64,000 nt of DNA from J027 sp965215855 (GTDB lineage: Bacteria; Chloroflexota; Anaerolineae; Aggregatilineales; J027): assembly GCA_965215855.1 (NCBI GenBank), contig CBDCER010000003.1:3472001-3536000 (forward strand), given 5' to 3'. The position numbers were made by a program, and so were the translations under genes. The notes under the pieces were generated by a model. It had not been told where the DNA came from and ran no database searches. It saw nothing but the letters and a program-made list of their open reading frames with translations. Shown one piece after another: positions 8,863-17,146 of this stretch (the first letter of the stretch is position 1; each line of letters begins with the position of its first letter).

Positions 8863-9417
8863 TTACAGGCGCGGCGGTGTCACACCCTGCTGGCCCTGAT
8901 ATTTCCCTTTGCGATCTGCATACGATACTTCACACAGCTCATCGCTTTCGTAGAACAAGAGCTGGGCAATGCCTTCGTTAGAGTAGATGCGAGCTGGTAG
9001 TGGGGTCGTATTGCTGATTTCCAGTGTCAGATAGCCTTCCCACTCTGGTTCCAGCGGGGTGACGTTCACAATCAGACCGCAGCGTGCATAGGTGCTTTTG
9101 CCGACGCAAATCGACAGGGTATTGCGCGGAATACGGAAGTATTCGACTGTGCGGGCCAACGCAAACGAGTTCGGCGGGATAATGCAAGCGTCACCTTTAA
9201 AATCCACAAAAGAAGACGTGTCAAAATGTTTCGGATCGACAACCGCGCTGTTGACATTGGTGAATATTTTGTATTCGTCGGCGATGCGAATGTCGTAGCC
9301 GTAGCTGGATAGGCCATAACTGACCACCCCATTACGCACCTGTCCTTCCACAAACGGCTCAATCATGCGATGTTCGAGTGCCATCTTGCGTATCCAATGA
9401 TCGGGTTTAATTGCCAT
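8863..9417 (-). CDS. dcd: dCTP deaminase
   Basis: A 184-residue enzyme that deaminates dCTP to dUTP, feeding dTMP synthesis. It shows the family pattern: SYGLSSYGYDIR, then PPNSFALARTVEYFRIPR containing the catalytic region, KSTYARCGLIVN, and the C-terminal GKYQGQQGVTPPR tail that closes over the active site. A much longer open frame runs upstream but is antisense-like sequence inside the glycerate kinase gene; ATG 9417 gives the standard Dcd start (MAIKPDHWI) and length. The gene overlaps the end of the glycerate kinase gene by 11 bases, consistent with coupled translation. Confidence 0.96.
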   Translation of the reverse strand: MAIKPDHWIRKMALEHRMIEPFVEGQVRNGVVSYGLSSYGYDIRIADEYKIFTNVNSAVVDPKHFDTSSFVDFKGDACIIPPNSFALARTVEYFRIPRNTLSICVGKSTYARCGLIVNVTPLEPEWEGYLTLEISNTTPLPARIYSNEGIAQLLFYESDELCEVSYADRKGKYQGQQGVTPPRL

Positions 9418-10555
9418 TCCATGCTCCAAGATGCAGTGTGTTTCCAAGGTTGGTAGCGGCTTCCACAAGCCAGGCTTCTGCTTGTTGAAGTGCCTCTTCG
9501 AGTGTGCAAACTTGTGGGACAATGCTCCACGCCGCGGAGATTCCCCACTGTTGCAACTCGCTGACTTTGGCAGTGACAGCTCCAGCGAAAGCGATGACCG
9601 GAATCTGGTGACGAGTGGCGAGCTGTGCAATGCCGAAAGGAGCTTTTCCGCCGCCAGTTTGATTATCCAACTTGCCTTCACCTGTGATGAGCAAGTCAAT
9701 GTCGCCAACCGCCAGCTGGCGATCATAGCTGCAAGACTGGATAAGCGCCAACACTCCTGATACCAGTTCGGCTCCGGTCCCTGCCATTAAACCTGCACTA
9801 AGGCCGCCCGCCGCACCGGTTCCTGGCATGTTCCGTATATCTAGCCCCACATCGCGCTGGATGACATCGGCATAGTGCGCGAGATTGGCTTCCAGACGGC
9901 GAACCGTAGCGGCATCAGCGCCTTTTTGGGGGCCAAATACGGCAGCCGCTCCATCAGGTCCCAACAATGGGTTGTCTACATCGCACAATACGCGGATTGT
10001 AACGCCAGCCAGCAATTCTTGGAGAGGCGTGAGGTCGATGTATGCTAGTTGGTGCAGTGTGCCGCCACCAAAGGGAATCGGATCCTCTCCTGTGTTGTTT
10101 AGCAACCGTGCTCCTAATGCCTGTAAGCATCCCGCCCCACCATCCACGGTGGCGCTGCCGCCAATGCCGACCAATATTTCGGTAGTGCCGCGCTCAATGG
10201 CATCGCGGATCAATTGCCCGGTGCCGAAAGTCGTTGTCCGCAAGGGATCGCGTTCTTCAATGAGTTCAATGCCGGACGCTCGCGCCATCTCAATCAGTGC
10301 CATCTGTCCTGCCAAGCCATACTCGGCCCGAACGTTTGCTCCTAGTGGCCCAGTGACATCCAGCGATATACGTTCGCCATGGTTTGCGCTTAACCAAACA
10401 TCGAGGGTTCCATCGCCGCCATCAGCCAGCGGCATCAAAATTGTCTCGCAATCCAACAAGCTTTGTTTCAAGCCAGTGTCAATTGCTGCAACCGCTTCGA
10501 GTGCTGTCAGGCTGCCACGAAAGGCATTTGGGGCAATTGCAATTTTGCGTGTCAA
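9407..10555 (-). CDS. glxK: Glycerate kinase (GlxK/GarK family)
   Basis: A 382-residue enzyme that phosphorylates glycerate with ATP. Family hallmarks: the start KIAIAPNAFRGSLTALEA, PLADGGDGTLD, GIGGSATVDGGAGCLQALG, GTGAAGGLSAGL and TGEGKLDNQT. Length matches the type-I glycerate kinases (about 375-385). It is first in the leftward group glxK-dcd-rpiA and divergent from the alpha/beta hydrolase gene. The family product is 2- or 3-phosphoglycerate depending on subgroup, which cannot be settled from motifs. Confidence 0.93.
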   Translation of the reverse strand: MTRKIAIAPNAFRGSLTALEAVAAIDTGLKQSLLDCETILMPLADGGDGTLDVWLSANHGERISLDVTGPLGANVRAEYGLAGQMALIEMARASGIELIEERDPLRTTTFGTGQLIRDAIERGTTEILVGIGGSATVDGGAGCLQALGARLLNNTGEDPIPFGGGTLHQLAYIDLTPLQELLAGVTIRVLCDVDNPLLGPDGAAAVFGPQKGADAATVRRLEANLAHYADVIQRDVGLDIRNMPGTGAAGGLSAGLMAGTGAELVSGVLALIQSCSYDRQLAVGDIDLLITGEGKLDNQTGGGKAPFGIAQLATRHQIPVIAFAGAVTAKVSELQQWGISAAWSIVPQVCTLEEALQQAEAWLVEAATNLGNTLHLGAWNGN

Positions 10556-10619
10556 TTCAAAACCACCTCAGTTATAGTTAATAAGCCCTATCATAATGCG
10601 AATCCGAGTCAGGTTGAAG

Positions 10620-11651
10620 ATGCAATCATCACCACAGGAAAGCTGGCAGAAATTCAAAGAGCAGAACATTCCTAAGCTATCGCGGCGGCGACGCTGGCTG
10701 GCTGGTTGCTTTACGAGTTTGATTTTGTTTGTGTGTATGTTGATTGTGTTGCCGTTTTTACTGCCGTTGGCTGGCCCCGATCCTCGTAATCCCCACGCAT
10801 TGGCCGATCCAAATGGCGCATTCATCACTCTGGATGATTATCAAATATACTATGTACACTTGCCAGCGGACGGGGAGACGGTATTGCTATTGCATGGTTT
10901 GGGCGGTTCGACATTGACCTGGCGTGAAACCTTACCAGCATTACAAGCAGCAGGCTTCAATACCTATGCGCTAGATTTGCCGGGAGCCGGACTTTCTGAA
11001 AAAGGACTAGAATTGGACTACAGTCACCCGGCCATGACCCAGTTGATTGTTGCCTTTCTTGATAGACAAAACATTGCTCGCGGTCATATCGTTGCGCACG
11101 CAGTCAGTGGCAATATTGCGTTGATGTTGGCCCAGGTACATTCACAGCGTGTGAGCAGTCTGACGCTGGTGGCTCCGACGATCATCACCGATGCACCGCC
11201 CAAAACCCCTTCCATCCTGCTTGATCTCCCTTTCTTGATACGCTGGATTCGGGTAGCATCCCATTATTTGGTACCAGAAATCGTAGGCGATCAACTTCGC
11301 AGCGCCACTGTGCAAGATGATGTGGTAACGGATGATTTGATTCAGAATTATTCGCGGGTGCTATATACGGAAGATTGGGATCTTGCTGCTGTTGGGATGT
11401 TGCGCGACAGCTATCGGAATGCTTTGTCTGAGCCACTGTCCACGATAGAAATCCCTGTGTTGCTTTTATGGGGGGCGGCTGATGGTTGGGCATCACCTGA
11501 AGGTGCAAACAATCTGGTGGGCGAATTTCCGGATGGGCAACTTCATAAGTTCCCCAATGTGGGCCATTTACCTATGCATGAAGCCCCAATGGCTTTTAAC
11601 ACTGTTCTTATAAACTTTTTGGATAATAGAGCGGAATCGTTGCAAGAATGA
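10620..11651 (+). CDS. Membrane-anchored alpha/beta hydrolase-fold protein lacking the nucleophile
   Basis: About 343 residues: a cytosolic basic stretch (SRRRR), one membrane anchor (about 28-50), then an alpha/beta hydrolase fold. LLHGLGGSTLTWRE is the oxyanion loop, WGAADGW holds the acid and VGHLPMHEAP the histidine. The nucleophile elbow, normally GHSxGG or GHDxGG, reads AHAVSGN, so alanine stands at the nucleophile position. Unless the serine two residues later substitutes, this may be a non-hydrolytic member. The start is uncertain: ATG 10596 adds 8 residues but has no Shine-Dalgarno, while ATG 10620 has AGG about 6 bases upstream. Confidence 0.85.
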   Translation: MQSSPQESWQKFKEQNIPKLSRRRRWLAGCFTSLILFVCMLIVLPFLLPLAGPDPRNPHALADPNGAFITLDDYQIYYVHLPADGETVLLLHGLGGSTLTWRETLPALQAAGFNTYALDLPGAGLSEKGLELDYSHPAMTQLIVAFLDRQNIARGHIVAHAVSGNIALMLAQVHSQRVSSLTLVAPTIITDAPPKTPSILLDLPFLIRWIRVASHYLVPEIVGDQLRSATVQDDVVTDDLIQNYSRVLYTEDWDLAAVGMLRDSYRNALSEPLSTIEIPVLLLWGAADGWASPEGANNLVGEFPDGQLHKFPNVGHLPMHEAPMAFNTVLINFLDNRAESLQE

Positions 11652-11666
11652 AGAGGTAGAAACTGT

Positions 11667-12122
11667 ATGCCAGCATTTCAAATCGGTCAGGACGCCCCAG
11701 ATTTTACTGCGAAAACAAATTCCGGACGGGAATTTCAGCTTTCAGATTTCAGGGACAAGAAAAATGTGGTGCTAGTAATTTACCCTGGTGACCAAACTGC
11801 TTCTTGTACCCGGCAGCTATGTGCCTTTCGTGACGAATTCCCTCGTTTTCAGGATGCAGAGACTGAGGTGTTTGGGATCAACCCAGCCAGTGCCGAGAGT
11901 CACCAGCGATTTGTTGATAAGAATGGGTTTCCTTTTGACCTCATCGTAGATGAAGGCCGCCAGATCGCTAGGAGCTATGATTCTGTGATGTTGATGGGTT
12001 TTGTCATTAAACGCACTGTGATTGCTATCAATAAATCGGGTAAAATCGTGTTGTTCAAACGAGGTTATCCAACTAATGATGAAATTTTAGATGCTTTGAG
12101 ACAGTCGAATAAAGGTGAATAA
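11667..12122 (+). CDS. bcp: Peroxiredoxin, Bcp/PrxQ type
   Basis: A 151-residue thioredoxin-fold peroxidase that reduces hydrogen peroxide and organic hydroperoxides. After the strand VVLVIYPGD comes TASCTRQLC, with the peroxidatic cysteine in T-x-x-C and the resolving cysteine five residues later, the PrxQ/Bcp pattern. The usual active-site proline of PxxxT is replaced by YPGDQT, common in this branch. It is 15 bases after the hydrolase gene and 15 bases before the KTSC gene, so probably one transcript. It uses ordinary cysteine codons, unlike the selenocysteine candidate elsewhere in the window. Confidence 0.93.
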   Translation: MPAFQIGQDAPDFTAKTNSGREFQLSDFRDKKNVVLVIYPGDQTASCTRQLCAFRDEFPRFQDAETEVFGINPASAESHQRFVDKNGFPFDLIVDEGRQIARSYDSVMLMGFVIKRTVIAINKSGKIVLFKRGYPTNDEILDALRQSNKGE

Positions 12123-12137
12123 CCCAGGAGGTAGCTT

Positions 12138-12350
12138 GTGGAGCGTACATCAGTACAGTCCAGCAACCTTGCGTCAGTGGGGTACGATTCAAGAACACAG
12201 ACGTTAGAAATTCAGTTTCAAAACGGTAGAGTCTATCAATATTTTGATGTTGCGCAGGATGTTTATAGTGGGCTTATGAAAGCTGCATCGCATGGAAGAT
12301 ATTTTCTTGCCAATATCAAAGGCATGTACGATTATCGCCGCGTGAGATAG
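12138..12350 (+). CDS. KTSC-domain protein
   Basis: A 70-residue protein that is a single KTSC domain: SSNLASVGYDSRTQTLEIQF, VYQYFDVAQDVYSGL, then KAASHGRYF. It starts at GTG 12138, supported by AGGAGGT 5 bases upstream. KTSC domains occur alone or attached to lysyl-tRNA synthetase and other enzymes; their biochemical role is not established. It follows bcp closely. Confidence 0.85.
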   Translation: MERTSVQSSNLASVGYDSRTQTLEIQFQNGRVYQYFDVAQDVYSGLMKAASHGRYFLANIKGMYDYRRVR

Positions 12351-12392
12351 TGGATAAATTCCGATACAACATTTGGCCGGACAACAATGTGG

Positions 12393-13439
12393 CTACATTT
12401 CGGGCGTATCATCTTCCTGCACTAAATGAGCGTAGAGCGCTCGGACGGTTTCAATCGAGCGATGCCCCAGTAGTGCTTGAATATCTTCCAGCGAATGGCC
12501 GCTTTGAATGAGTTGAAGCGCCCGCCAGTGCCGAAAATCCTGGGGAGAGACATCGGGTAACCCAACAGCTCGTGCCGCCCGTCGCACTACGCGCCAGGCC
12601 ACAATGCGACTCATCCGACTGCCATCGTAACGTGGGTCATGGCTGATGAACAAGGGATATTCCACATCTGTTGGTGTTATATCACGACGTTGTACATAAT
12701 CTCGAATTGCTGGTAGGGCGCTTTTCAGATTAAGTTGATAACGATGGCCGCTTTTCCCGATGACGTCTACATTGATTACGGATCTTGCACTCATGTTATG
12801 TCTACTAAACGCGCCCACATCCAGACTAAGCAATTCGCTGATGCGACCACCTGTCTCAGCCAGGCAGTGTAGCAAAGCCCGATTGCGAAGCCGCGTGAGT
12901 TCCCAACGTTCGAGGCGGTGACTTGCGCCGGGTTTCAGCATAGATTTGGGTGGTTTTTGTGTATCGTAGTAGCCAACAACTGCTGCTAGGTCTTCGATTG
13001 GGCTAACTGCTTTTTCATCGTCACGGTGCTGCGTTTTCAGTCGATCCCGAACCAAGCCACTGACTTTGGCGACTGGGAATTCAGGGGATAGCCACTCGTG
13101 TTGTTCCATAAACTGAAGCCAGTGTTGCACGCCAGCCACTCGTAATTCCACTGTTGCCAGCGCATAAGGACGCCGGTCATTGCCGGAACCTGGCGACATC
13201 AACCACTCGGCAAATTGCAGCAACAGGGGGGTGTCGCTTTCGGAAAAGACAGTTGGCGACAGTTCTTGTGGTGTGGCGAATGTGTGCCGATGAACGGCAA
13301 GCTCCTGGCTACGGTCTGCCAGAAATGTAAAGAATAGCTCAATTGAGCGCATATATGCCGACAATGTATGGCTGGATTTCAGGTCAGCCCGATTGATATA
13401 TTGACGGAAACATTCATCAAGCGTAGCAGGTTGGCTCAA
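12393..13439 (-). CDS. Tyrosine recombinase (phage-integrase/Xer-like)
   Basis: A 348-residue site-specific DNA recombinase. The N-terminal half (1-160) is a SAM-like core-binding domain. The C-terminal half carries the catalytic domain: first Arg in ETGGRISELLSLD, a Lys in the beta-hairpin (GKSGHRY), Arg in DFRHWRAL, His in LLGHRSIETV, and the nucleophile Tyr in ALYAHL. The box normally H-x-x-R reads QDFR, so glutamine replaces histidine. No direct-repeat attachment site, phage gene or tRNA target is nearby. A beta-propeller gene ends 11 bases upstream on the same strand. It could be a chromosomal Xer paralogue or an orphan integrase. Confidence 0.88.
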   Translation of the reverse strand: MSQPATLDECFRQYINRADLKSSHTLSAYMRSIELFFTFLADRSQELAVHRHTFATPQELSPTVFSESDTPLLLQFAEWLMSPGSGNDRRPYALATVELRVAGVQHWLQFMEQHEWLSPEFPVAKVSGLVRDRLKTQHRDDEKAVSPIEDLAAVVGYYDTQKPPKSMLKPGASHRLERWELTRLRNRALLHCLAETGGRISELLSLDVGAFSRHNMSARSVINVDVIGKSGHRYQLNLKSALPAIRDYVQRRDITPTDVEYPLFISHDPRYDGSRMSRIVAWRVVRRAARAVGLPDVSPQDFRHWRALQLIQSGHSLEDIQALLGHRSIETVRALYAHLVQEDDTPEM

Positions 13440-13450
13440 GTTCGTTTTCC

Positions 13451-14464
13451 TTATTCGGCTGCGTCCTGCGGAACGTCGGTAGGTGTGTCAGTGGGCAAGG
13501 TAGCCGCTGGTAGTTGTAACCAATAGATTTCGGATCCAAACATCGTATGTACAAACAGGCGCATGTCGGGGCTGATGGAGAGGCCTGCTAAGGGGGCGGC
13601 CAGCTCTGACCAAAGGACAATTTCAACGTCAACATTCGTGCAGCCACCCTGATCTCGACAGTGTTCTGCATCTACGCGCCCCACAATGCCGCGTGTACCC
13701 AATGAATAGGCGAAATATAGCAAGCCGTCTGGCCCCATGACAAGATTGGTGGTATTTTGCAGTCCACTCACTAACGGTTGCATATCATCAGCAGTCAATA
13801 TTGCATCGTCAGGGACTTCAAACCACTCGATTGCGCGGCGGGCGCTGCCATTGTTTGCCACATAAACAAAATCATCATCAACAATGATACCGGTTGGATT
13901 GCGGAATCCTGTCGCTATCGTGCGAATATCACCCTCGCGTGTTATGTTAATCACGTCGTCGGCACGAAGTTGTGTCAGGTAGAAAGAATCGTCATCGGCG
14001 GCGGCTAATCCCCAGGGAGAAGCCAATCCTTCGGCAATATCCACCCGTGCTGGTGATTGAGAGGTGTCAATTCGAGACAGGGTGCTGCGTTGAAAATCGG
14101 CAGCCCACAGCACCGGCCCGTCTTCTACATACATACTGTGGGTATTTTGAACACCGGATATATAGGTGATTGTTGTCCCGGTCGTGTCGTCTAAACGATA
14201 GATGGTGAAATCACCTGCACAGCCCGTGTAGAGAAATCCATCGTGCCAGAAGATGCCATTGGGACGCTGAACGTTGCCAGTGATGATTTGCAGGTCCGTT
14301 TGTAGAAATGGCTCTATCGTCGGTGTAGAGCCGTCCTGTGGGTGTAAACTTGCGTTGAGCGAATCCCCATTCGCCGCGAAAGCCATTGACGTTGCGATTC
14401 CGAAGGCGATAACGACTGTCATGATAATAACGATGATTCGATACCAATTATTGCTCTGTTCCAT
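13451..14464 (-). CDS. Secreted NHL/SMP-30-type beta-propeller protein
   Basis: A 337-residue exported protein with a signal peptide or anchor (about 10-30, possible cleavage after AFA). The rest consists of repeated blades of about 45 residues with GLASPWGLAAADDDSFYLTQ and GFRNPTGIIVDDDFVYVANN, typical of NHL or strictosidine-synthase-like propellers. One Cys pair (CRDQGGC) near residue 265 may form a disulfide. The C-terminal tail is Pro/Thr rich. The propeller probably binds a ligand or surface partner; no catalytic residues are identified. It lies upstream of the recombinase gene with an 11-base gap, possibly one transcript. Confidence 0.8.
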   Translation of the reverse strand: MEQSNNWYRIIVIIMTVVIAFGIATSMAFAANGDSLNASLHPQDGSTPTIEPFLQTDLQIITGNVQRPNGIFWHDGFLYTGCAGDFTIYRLDDTTGTTITYISGVQNTHSMYVEDGPVLWAADFQRSTLSRIDTSQSPARVDIAEGLASPWGLAAADDDSFYLTQLRADDVINITREGDIRTIATGFRNPTGIIVDDDFVYVANNGSARRAIEWFEVPDDAILTADDMQPLVSGLQNTTNLVMGPDGLLYFAYSLGTRGIVGRVDAEHCRDQGGCTNVDVEIVLWSELAAPLAGLSISPDMRLFVHTMFGSEIYWLQLPAATLPTDTPTDVPQDAAE

Positions 14465-14801
14465 ATATACATCCTCACAGTAAAATCACATCCGCTCAAA
14501 ATCCTACCACCTGACGGGAATCTTGACCACATTTTCGGTTGACGGTGGGGATGATACGCGTAAAGACCCAACCACTATGCAATGGACATGGGATCCCAGC
14601 AATTATCAGGGAATCGGTAGAGATGCACGATTGTGAATGTATTCTATCTATGGGTTATCCTTGCGAAAAAATGGCCTTGTCAGCTTGATTCGAGATATTT
14701 GGGCAATGTCTCATTCTACATTCAGTGTTTTGCGATTAGATTTCAACACCAAGTTTGCCCAATATCCTTATATTTGATCTCTAGTGAACTATTGATAACT
14801 C
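14465..14801. other. Intergenic region left of IS4-type copy 1
   Basis: This stretch lies between the propeller gene start and the insertion sequence. I see no supported gene: short frames lack ribosome-binding sites and recognisable products. It becomes AT-richer towards the IS. Confidence 0.6.
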
Positions 14802-14807
14802 ATAGAT

Positions 14808-16249
14808 CAATACCTTCGCCAAAAACGAGGGATTGAAAGGGCTTTAGTGTCGTGTAAAGTTGTCTACATAAACCGATGAAGACAAAAAGGCATGACGAAA
14901 AAAGCCCATGATTGATATTGTAACACTATTGCTCTGCTTTGAGGTACACCTATCACCAACAACCCTACGACAAATGAGCCGGATTATCCCAGCCATACTG
15001 GCGATGACAGGGCGGGTCACGATGCTGGGTATCTCACGATGGACAGATAAAGGGGGGAGCTATCGGACGATACAGCGGTTGTTCCACACAGTGCTACCGT
15101 GGGCAGAGATGCACTGGGCATTTTTTCGCCAACACGCCCTCAATCCGGAAGATGAGTACCTACTGGCCGGCGATGAATGGGTCGTGACAAAATCGGGCAA
15201 GAAGACCCATGGGGTGGATCGCTTCTTTTCAGGATTGTACGGCAAACCCGTGCCGGGCGTGGCATTCTTCGGACTATCACTGATAAGTATTGAGGAACGG
15301 CAAGCCTATCCAGGCATGGTGGAGCAACGGGTACGCAGTGAGGCTGAGAAAACGGCAGCCAAAGCCGCCAAGAAAAAGAGCAAGAAGAAGCGGAAAAGAG
15401 GCAAGCCCGGGCGTCCTAAGACCCAGGTGGAGTTGCCCCCAGAACTACAGCAGATTCAAGGCATGGTGCAGCGACAATTGGCACTGATCAAGGACACGAT
15501 TCAGGTGACTTATCTGGTGTTGGATGGTAAATTCGGCAACAACAATGCCCTGCAAATGACCCGGCAATGTGACGTGCATTTGATCTCCAAATTGCGTCAT
15601 GATGCGGCGTTGTATATACCCTATGTTGGCCCACAATCTAAATATGGTCAGCGTCGCAAATATGGTGATAAGCTCAACTATCATGCCATCCCGTCTGACT
15701 ATTTGAAGGAAACCACCCTGGAAGATGGTATCCAAACCCAGACCTTTCAGGCAACATTGCTTCACAAAGACTTCGCCCAACCCCTCAACGTCGTCATCAT
15801 CGTCAAAACAGACTTGAAAACAGGAAAACAGGCGCGTGTGATTTTGTTCAGCAGTGACCTCAGCCTATCTTATGAGCGCTTGATTGACTACTACAGCCTA
15901 CGCTTCCAGATTGAATTCATCTTCCGCGATGCCAAACAGCATTTCGGACTGGAAGACTTCATGAACGTCGCCGAGACAGCGGTCACCAATGCCGCCAACT
16001 TGTCTTTCTTGATGGTCACGCTCTCCCGTATCCTACGCCGCCTCCTTTTCCCTGATTATCCGGATGCCAGTATCCTTGATCTCAAAGCCCGCTTTCGTGG
16101 TCGCAAATATGTCGCTGAAACATTAAAATTACTTCCGGAAATCCCTGATCCTATTTTATTGGATCGTATCTTTTACACGGTGGCGTCTCTCGGTGCTATC
16201 CATACCGTTGCGTGCCACTCCGCCTCGTCATAATTTGGCGAAGGTATTG
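14808..16249 (+). mobile_element. IS4-type insertion sequence, copy 1 (1442 bp)
   Basis: The element is bounded by terminal inverted repeats CAATACCTTCGCCAAA (14808-14823) and TTTGGCGAAGGTATTG (16234-16249). It is flanked by a perfect 6-bp target duplication ATAGAT (14802-14807 and 16250-16255), so this copy inserted here as a unit. It holds one transposase gene. It is about 21 bp shorter than the other two copies because of an in-frame deletion in the transposase linker. Confidence 0.95.
14908..16233 (+). CDS. IS4-type DDE transposase, copy 1
   Basis: 441 residues. The catalytic core ends with the IS4 signature Y-(2)-R-(3)-E-(6)-K in YYSLRFQIEFIFRDAK; the first Asp is in LVLDGKFG. A Lys/Arg-rich linker (about 150-170) precedes the core. 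Compared with copy 2, seven residues (GSKNKDK) are missing immediately after GRPK, and DECVV reads DEWVV. The frame is intact, so it may still be active. A 7-codon reading frame (14892-14915) overlaps the start codon region in another frame; see the findings. Confidence 0.93.
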   Translation: MIDIVTLLLCFEVHLSPTTLRQMSRIIPAILAMTGRVTMLGISRWTDKGGSYRTIQRLFHTVLPWAEMHWAFFRQHALNPEDEYLLAGDEWVVTKSGKKTHGVDRFFSGLYGKPVPGVAFFGLSLISIEERQAYPGMVEQRVRSEAEKTAAKAAKKKSKKKRKRGKPGRPKTQVELPPELQQIQGMVQRQLALIKDTIQVTYLVLDGKFGNNNALQMTRQCDVHLISKLRHDAALYIPYVGPQSKYGQRRKYGDKLNYHAIPSDYLKETTLEDGIQTQTFQATLLHKDFAQPLNVVIIVKTDLKTGKQARVILFSSDLSLSYERLIDYYSLRFQIEFIFRDAKQHFGLEDFMNVAETAVTNAANLSFLMVTLSRILRRLLFPDYPDASILDLKARFRGRKYVAETLKLLPEIPDPILLDRIFYTVASLGAIHTVACHSASS

Positions 16250-16336
16250 ATAGATAGGGTAATGTTTCTGTTTTACCGATAGGTGGGGCGTTGGGTTGAA
16301 CTGTTGCCAGGAAATGTGGGGCTTCGACACATAAAT

Positions 16337-17125
16337 TCACGCGTGCTGTATATATTCAAAGCGTAAATAGTGATCAGCAATCTTTATGATGTCGCCACTT
16401 CTTAAGAAATATGCCTCGGATTCACCCAGAAGTGCCTCATTAACCTGTATACCCGTGCTGGAATGGCAAATGAGGCAATGGCCTTGATCTGTCCACTCAA
16501 TAGAAAAATGGACGCGATTAATTTCGGTACCCAATAACACAATATCATTAGAATACTTGCGTCCGCCCAGCAATCTTGGCTTGTCGAGTGGTATTATCCG
16601 CAACTGCTGGCCTCGGTGAGCCATGACTAACCAATACATGACATCAGGATGGGTTTGCATGGAGTTTTTGAGCAGAGATGCTACCAAAACATCATCAATG
16701 ATGGCTTGGGCAGCATCTTGCTCAGTAACATCCGGACTTTGATGAACCTCGGCTAGAAGATCGCTAAACACACCATCGACCATTTTGCCCAGATTTCGCC
16801 AGAATTGTTTCGCATCTGATTCAAGTGCTTGATCTTGCCGGGGCGTGGAGTAGGGGCTTTTGTAGGTTTGAAAGCGTTGCCAGAGATTCTTGAAACTGGA
16901 TGTGACGCTGTCGAGTATGTCTTCAAAATCAATGCGGAGTGTCTGGGATAAGAACTCGTGGGCATCCTCGTAGCTGACCATATAAGGCAGTATGGCGTCG
17001 GGATGGACCAGGGTTTCGGTCTCGGTGGGCAATTTATAGACGGGTACGTCACCAGGAAGTAATTCGACGTCGTCGGGGACGATGAAGAAGTATTCGCGGG
17101 TTTCGTCTGTGAAAAGTGTGGGCAT
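16337..17125 (-). CDS. FHA-domain protein
   Basis: 262 residues. The C-terminal 80 (about 180-258) form an FHA domain: LLGGRKYSNDIVL, NRVHFSIEW (N/R-x-H-x-x-I type) and SGDIIKIADHYLRF. FHA domains bind phosphothreonine peptides. The N-terminal 170 residues are acidic and helical and are not recognised. It is last in a leftward group with the WD40 and eCIS-type genes (21-base gap). FHA proteins are frequent partners of secretion systems and Ser/Thr kinases, which is only context here. Copy 1 of the IS inserted 88 bases beyond its stop. Confidence 0.82.
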   Translation of the reverse strand: MPTLFTDETREYFFIVPDDVELLPGDVPVYKLPTETETLVHPDAILPYMVSYEDAHEFLSQTLRIDFEDILDSVTSSFKNLWQRFQTYKSPYSTPRQDQALESDAKQFWRNLGKMVDGVFSDLLAEVHQSPDVTEQDAAQAIIDDVLVASLLKNSMQTHPDVMYWLVMAHRGQQLRIIPLDKPRLLGGRKYSNDIVLLGTEINRVHFSIEWTDQGHCLICHSSTGIQVNEALLGESEAYFLRSGDIIKIADHYLRFEYIQHA

Positions 17126-17146
17126 GATAGAATTTGACCCTATTTA

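Noticed and set aside
9418..9726. N-terminal extension of dCTP deaminase
   Set aside because: It overlaps the glycerate kinase coding region and has no family similarity; the start at 9417 gives the standard enzyme.
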